This document shows positions 56,250 to 64,000 of a stretch of 64,000 bases of DNA, in pieces. The DNA comes from Pectobacterium araliae (lineage in GTDB: Bacteria; Pseudomonadota; Gammaproteobacteria; Enterobacterales; Enterobacteriaceae), in assembly GCF_037076465.1 (NCBI RefSeq), contig NZ_AP028908.1, positions 1,922,001-1,986,000 of the forward strand. Direction: 5' to 3'. The position numbers and the translations under genes were made by a program. Numbering within the stretch: position 1 is the stretch's first letter; each line of letters opens with the position of its first letter. The notes under the pieces are model-generated. The model was not told the origin of the DNA, made no database searches, and saw only the letters and a list, made by a program, of their open reading frames with translations.

Positions 56250-57677
56250 TTAGCCCACCAGTTCCTGCGCATAGGCGTACAGCGCTTTGAGCTGTGCCAT
56301 CTTCTCTTTATTGTCTTCATGCAACTGATACAAGCTGCTGAGTTCTGACAGATAATCTTGCAAGCGCTCCGGCGTAAATACCGCACGCCGATGCTGCAAC
56401 CAACGCTGCTGTTCGCGTTCATTCAGCGTGCCGGGGAAATTGCGGGCACGGTAGCGGAAGAACAGCGGTTCCAGACGATTATCGGCAAACGTGAGATCCA
56501 GCGCGGGAAGATTTTGCGGCGCGGTCTCCTGAATAATCTTCATCGCCATACGGTCGGCATCGCCAAAGAAGCCATCATAAAGCCGCAGATCGACATCATC
56601 AGAGGCGGCGAAAGCAGGGGCGTCGGCGAACAGTTCCACCACTTTTTCCCTGACGCTCGCGTTGTTGCGCAGCAGCGCCAAATTATCCAGACAGCGTTGA
56701 CGATCGATGCCTAATCTTTCTGCGTCTTCCGGTCGTAAGGTATTGGCAGGCGCTAATACCGGACATTTATTGATGTGCACCAGCTTGAGTGGAACCGCGC
56801 TCTGATCGGCAGCCAGCGCCTCCCGGCGCGTGTATAAGCGTTCACGCAAGGTTTCGCTACCCAGCTCCAACAGCGGTGTCATATCGCCAGCCAAGTCGCA
56901 CATGATGACCGCATTACGGTTGTCCGGGTGCCAGGCGAGCGGCACAACCCAACTGGTGTTGCTCCTTGCCGCGCCAAACATGCCAGACACGTGAACCAAC
57001 GGCTTCATTTGCGGGATATCGATCAGTGCAGAAACTTTGTTTTTATTACGCAGCGGGAACAGATAGTCAAACAGCTTGGGCTGCGCCTGCTTGAACAGTT
57101 TTGCCATAGCGATGGTGGCGTACACATCGGACATTGCATCATGTGCTTGCTCGTGCGTGATGCCGTTGGCTTTTGTCAGATGTTCAAGGCGGAAACTGGG
57201 CAAACCGTCATCATTTTCCGGCCAGACGATACCTTCCGGCCGTAAAGCATAACAGGCGCGTAGCGCATCCAATAAATCCCAACGGGAATTACCGTGCTGC
57301 CAACTGTAGGCATAAGGATCGTAGAAGTTGCGGTAAAAGATATTGCGGCTGACTTCATCATCAAAGCGAATGTTGTTATAGCCCATGATGCAGGTGCCGG
57401 GCACGCTGAATGCTTCATGGATCTGACGGGCGAACGCCGCTTCATTCACGCCTTTCGCCAACGCAACCTGCGGGGTAATGCCGGTAATCATCACCGCTTC
57501 TGGTTCCGGCAGGTAATCATCGGTAGGACGGCAATAAATGACCAACGGCTCGCCGATAATATTGAAATCCATATCGGTACGGACACCCGCAAACTGCGCG
57601 GGGCGATCGCGCGCTGGATGCTTACCGAACGTCTCGTAGTCATGAATGAAAAAAGTGGGTTGTGTTTTCTCGGCCAT
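56250..57677 (-). CDS. sbcB: Exodeoxyribonuclease I
   Basis: 3'-5' single-strand DNA exonuclease acting in mismatch repair and recombination. It is 475 aa, the E. coli length. The N-terminal DnaQ-like nuclease has HDYETFG (DxE), NNIRFDDEV and HDAMSDVYAT (HxAxxD), followed by SH3-like and C-terminal helical domains that contact SSB. Next to plaP, as in E. coli. Confidence 0.96.
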   Translation of the reverse strand: MAEKTQPTFFIHDYETFGKHPARDRPAQFAGVRTDMDFNIIGEPLVIYCRPTDDYLPEPEAVMITGITPQVALAKGVNEAAFARQIHEAFSVPGTCIMGYNNIRFDDEVSRNIFYRNFYDPYAYSWQHGNSRWDLLDALRACYALRPEGIVWPENDDGLPSFRLEHLTKANGITHEQAHDAMSDVYATIAMAKLFKQAQPKLFDYLFPLRNKNKVSALIDIPQMKPLVHVSGMFGAARSNTSWVVPLAWHPDNRNAVIMCDLAGDMTPLLELGSETLRERLYTRREALAADQSAVPLKLVHINKCPVLAPANTLRPEDAERLGIDRQRCLDNLALLRNNASVREKVVELFADAPAFAASDDVDLRLYDGFFGDADRMAMKIIQETAPQNLPALDLTFADNRLEPLFFRYRARNFPGTLNEREQQRWLQHRRAVFTPERLQDYLSELSSLYQLHEDNKEKMAQLKALYAYAQELVG

Positions 57678-57871
57678 ATATGCAGTTAGCTACGTGTGCG
57701 CGTTGAGCCTGAAGTCAGGCAAACAGACTGGAAAGTGGCAAGGATACCATTGAATCGACTTTTCTGCGGTGCTTTCCTGATTTGCATCACTTCCCTGACT
57801 TACATCAATAGGCGGATAGACATAATCGCTAGGCATGAGTGTGTACGTTCGGTTACAATTTTCGTTTTAAT

Positions 57872-57890
57872 GCGAATGATAATTAAATTC
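57872..57890 (+). promoter_or_regulatory. Fur-box-like operator of the siderophore ABC operon
   Basis: 19-bp site with GAATGATAAT core, 13 of 19 matches to the Fur consensus, 68 bp upstream of the binding-protein start. It supports iron-repressed expression. Confidence 0.6.
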
Positions 57891-57958
57891 TTTATTGCCG
57901 CGTAGCGTCCGCTGCGGGGTAGCATTCGGCGACAAACAGCGAAATGGAGAACACACTT

Positions 57959-58924
57959 ATGCGGTTAAATGCGGTGCGATTAAATGCGGCGTTTGCAGTG
58001 AAGGCGACGCTATTGGCATCTATGTTTGTTCTGGCCGGATGCGATCAGCAGGCATCGTCTTCAGAAGGAAGTCACACAGTTAACATTGAGCATGCACAGG
58101 GAACCTCTCAGGTTCCGCAACCGCCGAAGAAAGTGATTGTGTTTGATCCCACCTCTCTGGACACGCTGGATGCGTTGAAAGCCGAAGGCATTGCTGGCGT
58201 ACCGAAAAGCAGCACGCCGCTGCCAGCGTTTTTATCAAAATACAACAGCGATACTTATCTGAACGCCGGGACGCTGTTTGAACCCGCCTATGAAGCGCTC
58301 AGCAGCGCTAAACCTGACCTGATTATCGCGGGTGGACGCACGCGCGACGCCTACGACAAACTGAGCGGTATTGCGCCGACGATCTCGATGGACGTGGATG
58401 AACACCAGTTTATGACGAGCTTTATCCAGCGCATCGAGCAACTGGGCACCATCTTTGGCAAAGAAGATGAAGCGAAAAAACAGATTGATGACTTTAAACA
58501 ACAGATCGTTCAAACGCGCGCCAGAACGGAAAACGCGGGCAATGCGTTGGTATTGATGATCAGTGGTGGAAAAATGTCTGCCTACGGGCCTAAATCGCGC
58601 TTTGGGTTCGTGTTTGATGAGCTGGGCTTCAAACCAGCAACCGAGTTCCCTGATTCGGGCCGCCACGGCAATGTGGTGACATCAGAATTTTTACTGAGCG
58701 TGAACCCAGAGTGGTTGTTTATCCTTGACCGTGACAGTGCGATTGGTCGCCCGGGTGGTGAATCTGCTAAACAGGTACTGGATAACCCACTGATTCACAA
58801 AACCAATGCCTGGAAAAATAATCACGTGGTCTACCTGGATTCTGCATCGCTGTATATCGCTGGGGGGTTGCAAAGCTATAAAAACCTGGTGAGTACCGTC
58901 AACGACGCGTTGGATAAGCAATAA
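57959..58924 (+). CDS. Iron-siderophore ABC transporter, substrate-binding lipoprotein
   Basis: 321 aa. The ATG at 57959 is 8 nt from GGAG and is preferred over ATG 57944. Lipoprotein signal with lipobox VLAGC (Cys28); the next residue is Asp, the enterobacterial signal for keeping a lipoprotein in the inner membrane, while most Gram-negative siderophore-binding proteins are soluble. The rest is a helical-backbone FecB/FatB/YclQ-type fold (KVIVFDPTSLDTLDALKAEG; PDLIIAGGRTRDAYDKLSGI). The specific siderophore is unknown. Confidence 0.88.
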   Translation: MRLNAVRLNAAFAVKATLLASMFVLAGCDQQASSSEGSHTVNIEHAQGTSQVPQPPKKVIVFDPTSLDTLDALKAEGIAGVPKSSTPLPAFLSKYNSDTYLNAGTLFEPAYEALSSAKPDLIIAGGRTRDAYDKLSGIAPTISMDVDEHQFMTSFIQRIEQLGTIFGKEDEAKKQIDDFKQQIVQTRARTENAGNALVLMISGGKMSAYGPKSRFGFVFDELGFKPATEFPDSGRHGNVVTSEFLLSVNPEWLFILDRDSAIGRPGGESAKQVLDNPLIHKTNAWKNNHVVYLDSASLYIAGGLQSYKNLVSTVNDALDKQ

Positions 58925-58945
58925 CGGCAGATTACGGCAGAATCA

Positions 58946-59908
58946 ATGAAGTCTTTTTACTATTCGCTAGGGCTTTTGTTTCTGGCCTGCATGATCGTTG
59001 TCAGCCTGTTTGTTGGGGCAGGGCAGTTGACTATGCAGGCCGTCTGGAACGATCCAGAAATGTGCGATATTTTCTTTATTAGCCGCGTTCCCCGCACTCT
59101 GGCCTTGTTGCTGGCAGGTAGCGCCATGAGTGTGGCAGGCCTCATCATGCAGTTGTTGACGCAAAACCGCTTTGTCGAACCGTCTTTGGCGGGAACCACG
59201 CAGTCGGCCAGCCTTGGCTTGCTGGTGGTGATGATTGCTGTGCCCAGCGCGACGATTTTCACCAAGATGGTGGTGGCGAGTCTGTTTGCGTTGGCGGGCA
59301 CCTTCCTATTCATGATGCTGTTACAGCGTATTGTGTTGAAATCTGCACTGGTGGTGCCGTTGGTCGGCATTATGCTGGGTGCGGTCATCAGTTCCATCAC
59401 CACGTTTGGCGCGATGTATTTTGATCTGTTACAGGCACTTGGTAGCTGGGAATCCGGTGATTTTTCCGGTGTCTTGCAGGGACGTTACGAGCTGCTCTGG
59501 CTGGTTGGGGCGTTAACGTTGGTGGCCTGCTGGATTGCTGACCGTTTCACGGTAGCAGGCATGGGGCGCGAATTTTCCGTCAATGTTGGCCTCAACTATC
59601 GGCAGGTGATGCTGATGGGGCTGAGCATTATCGCCATCGTCAGCGGCGTGGTAGTGGTGGTGGTGGGGAGCTTGCCGTTTATCGGGCTGATTGTGCCGAA
59701 CTTGATCAGCATGATGCTGGGCGACAATGTGCGCAAAACGATCCCGTGGGTGTGCCTGCTCGGCGGCGGCTTGGTGCTGTGCTGCGATATTATCAGCCGC
59801 GTGATTCGCTATCCCTTCGAGATTCCAGTGAGTGTAATTCTTGGCGTCATTGGCGCTGCTGTTTTCCTTCTCTTATTGCTAAGCCAGAAACGCCATGTCA
59901 GTCAATGA
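58946..59908 (+). CDS. Iron-siderophore ABC transporter permease 1
   Basis: 320-aa FecCD-family inner-membrane permease, about nine to ten helices. Contains SRVPRTLALLLAGSAMSVAGLIMQ near the N-terminus and LPFIGLIVPNLISMMLG, which couples to the ATPase. It overlaps permease 2 by 14 bp. The order of binding protein, permease, permease and ATPase resembles VctPDGC/FatBCD-type systems. Confidence 0.9.
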   Translation: MKSFYYSLGLLFLACMIVVSLFVGAGQLTMQAVWNDPEMCDIFFISRVPRTLALLLAGSAMSVAGLIMQLLTQNRFVEPSLAGTTQSASLGLLVVMIAVPSATIFTKMVVASLFALAGTFLFMMLLQRIVLKSALVVPLVGIMLGAVISSITTFGAMYFDLLQALGSWESGDFSGVLQGRYELLWLVGALTLVACWIADRFTVAGMGREFSVNVGLNYRQVMLMGLSIIAIVSGVVVVVVGSLPFIGLIVPNLISMMLGDNVRKTIPWVCLLGGGLVLCCDIISRVIRYPFEIPVSVILGVIGAAVFLLLLLSQKRHVSQ

Positions 59909-60902
59909 ACGTAATACGGTGCTGACTGGAGCTGTCAGCGAAAAACGTGCGGGGTTATCGCCTGTTCAGCGATTGCTGTGGCTGACGGGGGGGGCTGTCG
60001 TGGTGATCGTGCTATTTATGACTATCAACCTAGGCAGTAACTTACGCTACATTTTGACGCATCGCGGGTTGATGCTGACGACGATGCTGTTGGTGGCTTT
60101 TGCCGCCAGTGCGTCGACGGTGCTGTTTCAAACGGTGACGAACAACCGGGTGTTGACGCCATCGATTATGGGGTTTGAAGCCCTGTTCATCCTGATCCAA
60201 ACCTCGCTGGTATTTACTTTCGGTATTGGCGGCATTCCGGGGTTGGGGATTGCGGGCAAATTTGTTCTTGAAACACTGCTGCTCATTCTCTTCTCCGCGC
60301 TGCTGTATCGCTGGTTGTTCACCGGCAGCCACAATAACCTGCATCTGGTTTTACTGGTCGGGATTATCTGCGGCACGCTGTTTCGCAGCATGGCGGGCTT
60401 AATGCAGCGTCTGCTGACCCCCGGTGAGTTCGCCATTCTACAGGGGCGGATGTTTGCCACCTTCACCCGTACTGTGCCTGAACTGGTGGCGCTGTCGGTT
60501 GGTATTACGCTGGTAGTCGCGGTGGTGATCTGGCGCATGCGCTTTCGGTTTGATGTGTTGGCGCTGGGACGTAATAACGCGATTAACCTGGGTATCGACT
60601 ACAAGCGCAGCGTCACGGTCATTCTGCTGCTGGTTTCCGTGCTGGTCGCCATTTCAACGGCGCTGGTTGGCCCGCTCACCTTCTTAGGTTTTATGGTCGC
60701 AAACCTTGCCTATTTAGTCATTGGTTCCAGCCAGCATCGTCTGTTGCTGCCCGCGGCTTTTCTACTAGGCGTGATTTCACTGGTTGGCGGACAACTGGTG
60801 CTTGAGCACCTGCTGGATATGTCTGGAGCACTGTCGGTCGTGATTGAATTTGTGGGTGGATCGCTGTTTATTGTATTGCTACTGAAAAAGGTTTCCGTGT
60901 GA
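59895..60902 (+). CDS. Iron-siderophore ABC transporter permease 2
   Basis: 335-aa FecCD-family permease, heterodimer partner of the previous gene. Contains TVLFQTVTNNRVLTPSIMGFEALF and GPLTFLGFMVANLAYLVIG. Its TGA overlaps the GTG start of the ATPase gene. Confidence 0.9.
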   Translation: MSVNERNTVLTGAVSEKRAGLSPVQRLLWLTGGAVVVIVLFMTINLGSNLRYILTHRGLMLTTMLLVAFAASASTVLFQTVTNNRVLTPSIMGFEALFILIQTSLVFTFGIGGIPGLGIAGKFVLETLLLILFSALLYRWLFTGSHNNLHLVLLVGIICGTLFRSMAGLMQRLLTPGEFAILQGRMFATFTRTVPELVALSVGITLVVAVVIWRMRFRFDVLALGRNNAINLGIDYKRSVTVILLLVSVLVAISTALVGPLTFLGFMVANLAYLVIGSSQHRLLLPAAFLLGVISLVGGQLVLEHLLDMSGALSVVIEFVGGSLFIVLLLKKVSV

Positions 60903-61657
60903 TTGAGATCGGCAATGTAACTAAAACGTATAATAACGTGACGGTTCTGAATGATGTCACGGCGACGGTGCCTCGTGGTGGCGTCACGTCGATTATCGGC
61001 CCGAATGGCGCGGGGAAGTCGACATTGTTGTCCATCATCAGCCGCTTGCTGGACGCGGATCGCGGGCAGGTCAAAGTTAACGGCATGGACGTAATGACCA
61101 CACCCAGCGATAAACTGGCGACGTGTTTGTCTGTGCTGCGTCAGGAAAACCAGTTTACCAGCCGCCTAACGGTAGCGGAGCTGGTGGGGTTTGGTCGCTA
61201 TCCTTATACCAAAGGGCGGCTGAATGCTGACGATCGTGAACGTATCAACGCCGCGCTGGCGTTCCTCAATCTGACCGAATTGAAAGATCGGTTTTTAGAT
61301 GAGCTTTCCGGCGGCCAGCGGCAGCGTGCCTATGTCGCGATGGTGCTGTGTCAGGACACGGAATACGTGCTGCTGGATGAACCGCTGAATAATCTGGATA
61401 TGAAACACGCCGTAGCGATGATGAAGCAGATTCGCCGTGCGGCAGACGAGCTAGGCAAAACCATCGTGCTGGTTATCCACGATATCAACTTTGCTTCCGC
61501 CTATTCGGATTACATTATTGCGATGCGCAAAGGGCAGATCATCTACACGGGAAAACCGGAAGACATTATGGTATCCGAGGTGTTGGAAGATATTTTCGAT
61601 ACGGAAGTGGCCATTGAGCAGGTTCATAATCAGCGTATCGCGGTATATTACCGTTGA
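60899..61657 (+). CDS. Iron-siderophore ABC transporter ATP-binding protein
   Basis: 252-aa cytoplasmic ATPase with GTG start overlapping permease 2. Walker A GPNGAGKST near residue 36, Q-loop VLRQENQF, signature LSGGQRQRAY, Walker B VLLDEPLNNLD and the switch His in VLVIHDINFA. Last gene of the operon; no TonB-dependent receptor is encoded nearby. Confidence 0.93.
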   Translation: MIEIGNVTKTYNNVTVLNDVTATVPRGGVTSIIGPNGAGKSTLLSIISRLLDADRGQVKVNGMDVMTTPSDKLATCLSVLRQENQFTSRLTVAELVGFGRYPYTKGRLNADDRERINAALAFLNLTELKDRFLDELSGGQRQRAYVAMVLCQDTEYVLLDEPLNNLDMKHAVAMMKQIRRAADELGKTIVLVIHDINFASAYSDYIIAMRKGQIIYTGKPEDIMVSEVLEDIFDTEVAIEQVHNQRIAVYYR

Positions 61658-61787
61658 TGGTTTGCTGACAGATTATCCGCTCAGCGAGGTGTTAGCGCAA
61701 AGGGCGTAAGCACTGCTTGAAAGACGCTGGGTATAACCTGTATGGTGAATGCATAAAGAATTTATGTATGACTTAAGGTAAGGGTAA

Positions 61788-62108
<321 letters not shown>

Positions 62109-62157
62109 CCTGACGCACCGTGTTTTACGGTAAACAGCTACGGTAAATAGCTATTGT

Positions 62158-62186
62158 AAAAGGATCGCTTCTGCGATCCTTTTTCT
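62158..62186 (+). terminator. tmaR terminator
   Basis: 11-bp stem AAAAGGATCGC/GCGATCCTTTT with a TTCT loop and T-run, 50 bp after the stop. Confidence 0.88.
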
Positions 62187-62243
62187 TTTACTGTGCGTAC
62201 GGATCTTAACAAAGCCTGTTGGCGTTACAGACTATAGCTGCGC

Positions 62244-63074
62244 CTAGCGCTCCCTGTGCCGAACAAAGCTGGCGGAAAGCCGATCGAGTAAAATAGCCAT
62301 CAGCACCACCACCATCCCACTTTGTAAACCCAAGCCGATATCAAGCTGCTGAATGCTACTGAGAATGTCATTGCCTAGTCCACCTGCACCGACCATGGAG
62401 GCAATGATCACCATCGACATCGCCATCATAATGGTCTGGTTCACCCCCGCCATGATTGACGGTTGAGCGGCGGGTAACTGTACTTTCCACAGCAGTTGCC
62501 ACGGTGTACAGCCAAAGGCGACACCTGCTTCAATACGGGCAGCATTTACCTGACGGATACCTAAATCGGTCAGACGTACGACTGGCGGCATGGAGAATAA
62601 AATGGTGGCGAAAATACCGGGCGGTCGACCCAGCCCAAACAAGATCGTCGCGGGAATCAGATAAACAAAGGCGGGCATGGTCTGCATAAAATCCAACAGC
62701 GTGCGCACTATGCTACCAACGACCGCGCGCCGCGCGCTCCAGATGCCCAGAGGAATACCGAACAGCAGGCTGAAAAAAGTGGAAGAGAGCGTTAGCGCGA
62801 GGGTGATCGATGCGTGTTCGCTGTACCCGCTATAGATGATGTAGAGCATGGCAAGCAATGCGAACAGCGCGAATCCTTTTCCGATACGCCAGAGCCCGAT
62901 ACCCACGGAGAGGATTACCAGCCCCCACGGTGTTAACCATCCTGTGAGCGTTTCCATTCCCCCTGCGAAGGCATCAATACTCGCTGCCAGCGCGTCAAAA
63001 AAGCCACCAGCATGCGATAGCATGGCGTGGATTGCGCGGTCAATTTGGCGACTAAAATCTAATGGATAGGTCAT
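62244..63074 (-). CDS. Glycine-betaine/osmoprotectant-type ABC transporter permease
   Basis: 276-aa ProW-like inner-membrane permease with about six to seven helices. Conserved coupling region VNAARIEAGVAFGCTPWQLLWKVQLPAAQPSIMAGVNQ. Shorter than E. coli ProW (354 aa), lacking part of its N-terminal extension. It is 12 bp downstream of its ATPase. No binding-protein gene follows it. Confidence 0.87.
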   Translation of the reverse strand: MTYPLDFSRQIDRAIHAMLSHAGGFFDALAASIDAFAGGMETLTGWLTPWGLVILSVGIGLWRIGKGFALFALLAMLYIIYSGYSEHASITLALTLSSTFFSLLFGIPLGIWSARRAVVGSIVRTLLDFMQTMPAFVYLIPATILFGLGRPPGIFATILFSMPPVVRLTDLGIRQVNAARIEAGVAFGCTPWQLLWKVQLPAAQPSIMAGVNQTIMMAMSMVIIASMVGAGGLGNDILSSIQQLDIGLGLQSGMVVVLMAILLDRLSASFVRHRER

Positions 63075-63086
63075 AAATTTACCTTC

Positions 63087-63929
63087 TCAGGGCGCCATCT
63101 CGCTATCGGCATAACTTTCCGCCAGTTGCCAGCGTGATGTGTCCACGCCGGAGAAAAAATGGCGCACGTAGGGCGTTGCAGGCGTATTAATCAGAGTTTC
63201 CGCCTGGCCGACCTGCACCAGATTGCCCTGTTCCATGATGGCAATACGCGTTCCCAGTCGTAGCGCTTCCTCCATATCATGAGTGACAAACACGATGGTA
63301 CGCCGTTGCTGCGTCTGTAGCGTCAGCAATAGCGATTGCATTTCCCGACGAATAATCGGGTCCAACGCGGAGAACGCTTCATCCATCAACAGCACTGACG
63401 GGTTCACAACCAGTGCTCTGGCAAGCCCGACACGCTGCTGCATCCCACCAGAAAGCTGGTGGGGATAATGGTTTGCTACCTGACCGAGCCCGACCTGTTC
63501 CAGCATATCCTGTGCTTTCTGGTAACGTGTTGCACGACTCACACCGGCGACTTCCAGACCGAATGCCACGTTATCCAATACCGTGCGCTCATCGAAAAGC
63601 GCGAAAGACTGGAAGACCATGCCCATTTTCTGACGACGTAGGGCGATCATTTGCGCAGATGAGAGTGATGACAGCTCTTGGCCGTCAAATAACACCGAAC
63701 CGTCAGTGGGGGGAATCAGAAAATTCAGTGTGCGTAAAAGCGTCGACTTTCCTGAACCTGAAAGGCCAACGATGACAAAAATTTCGCCCGGATAAATTTG
63801 CAGATTAATATTATTCAAGGCATTAACCGACGTTTGCTGTTTAGCCCGAAAAAAAAGACCGCCTTTTTCTTTGCTGTAATAATTTTTATTGATGTCACGT
63901 AATTCGATAACTGGCTCTGACATGGCCAT
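63087..63929 (-). CDS. Glycine-betaine/osmoprotectant-type ABC transporter ATP-binding protein
   Basis: 280-aa ATPase. Walker A GLSGSGKST near residue 55, signature LSGGMQQRVGLARAL, Walker B VLLMDEAFSALDP and switch His THDMEEAL; these follow ProV closely, but the C-terminal tandem CBS domains that sense ionic strength in ProV/OpuA are missing. Start 63929 or the ATG two codons later (63923); an AGGTGAT precedes both. First gene of the minus-strand pair as seen in the window. Confidence 0.88.
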   Translation of the reverse strand: MAMSEPVIELRDINKNYYSKEKGGLFFRAKQQTSVNALNNINLQIYPGEIFVIVGLSGSGKSTLLRTLNFLIPPTDGSVLFDGQELSSLSSAQMIALRRQKMGMVFQSFALFDERTVLDNVAFGLEVAGVSRATRYQKAQDMLEQVGLGQVANHYPHQLSGGMQQRVGLARALVVNPSVLLMDEAFSALDPIIRREMQSLLLTLQTQQRRTIVFVTHDMEEALRLGTRIAIMEQGNLVQVGQAETLINTPATPYVRHFFSGVDTSRWQLAESYADSEMAP

Positions 63930-64000
63930 ATCACCTATTTTCTGAGAATCATTATACGCTAACCTAAAATAGTCAGACCAAGTTAAAGGTTTTATTACGG

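Overview
The window is chromosomal DNA of a soft-rot enterobacterium. Gene content, near-E. coli protein sequences and gene order point to Pectobacterium (formerly Erwinia carotovora group); this is inferred from the sequence alone. Three E. coli-like backbone segments are joined by accessory modules.

Region 1 (1-9 kb): partial trxB, lrp, ftsK, lolA, rarA, serS and a ycaD-type transporter. This is the same order as E. coli near 20 min, except that dmsABC and other yca genes are missing after serS. Region 2 (10.2-15.5 kb): an accessory catabolic module made of a LysR regulator, a divergent NCS1 permease with a structured leader, a DUF917 protein and a HyuA-type hydantoinase/oxoprolinase protein. 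Region 3 (15.5-27.8 kb): pflA, pflB and focA (anaerobic pyruvate cleavage and formate export, with an FNR-type promoter), ycaO, serC-aroA, cmk, rpsA and ihfB. Region 4 (27.9-36.3 kb): the complete his operon (hisL leader with attenuator, then hisGDCBHAFI) on the minus strand, followed by yeeZ. In E. coli the his locus lies far from ihfB, so this junction marks a rearrangement.

Region 5 (36.3-52.6 kb): an accessory block between yeeZ and plaP-sbcB, genes that are close neighbours in E. coli. It holds two tandem chemoreceptors with sigma-28-type promoters, a CitA/CitB-type two-component system, a divergent 2-hydroxycarboxylate transporter, a fumarylacetoacetate-hydrolase-family enzyme, the citrate lyase operon citCDEFXG, and ycgR (cyclic-di-GMP flagellar brake). 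Together they describe sensing, chemotaxis toward, uptake and fermentation of citrate or a related acid. The usual oxaloacetate decarboxylase pump genes are absent, and the FAH-family protein is a candidate replacement. Region 6 (52.6-57.7 kb): a small YoeI-like upstream ORF overlapping plaP (putrescine importer), an intact IS1182-type insertion sequence placed exactly in the shared plaP/sbcB terminator with a 22-bp target duplication, and sbcB.

Region 7 (57.7-64 kb): an iron-siderophore ABC importer behind a Fur-box-like sequence, tmaR (yeeX), and a two-gene glycine-betaine-type ABC transporter (permease and ATPase) with no binding protein in view. I see no tRNA, rRNA, CRISPR array or prophage.
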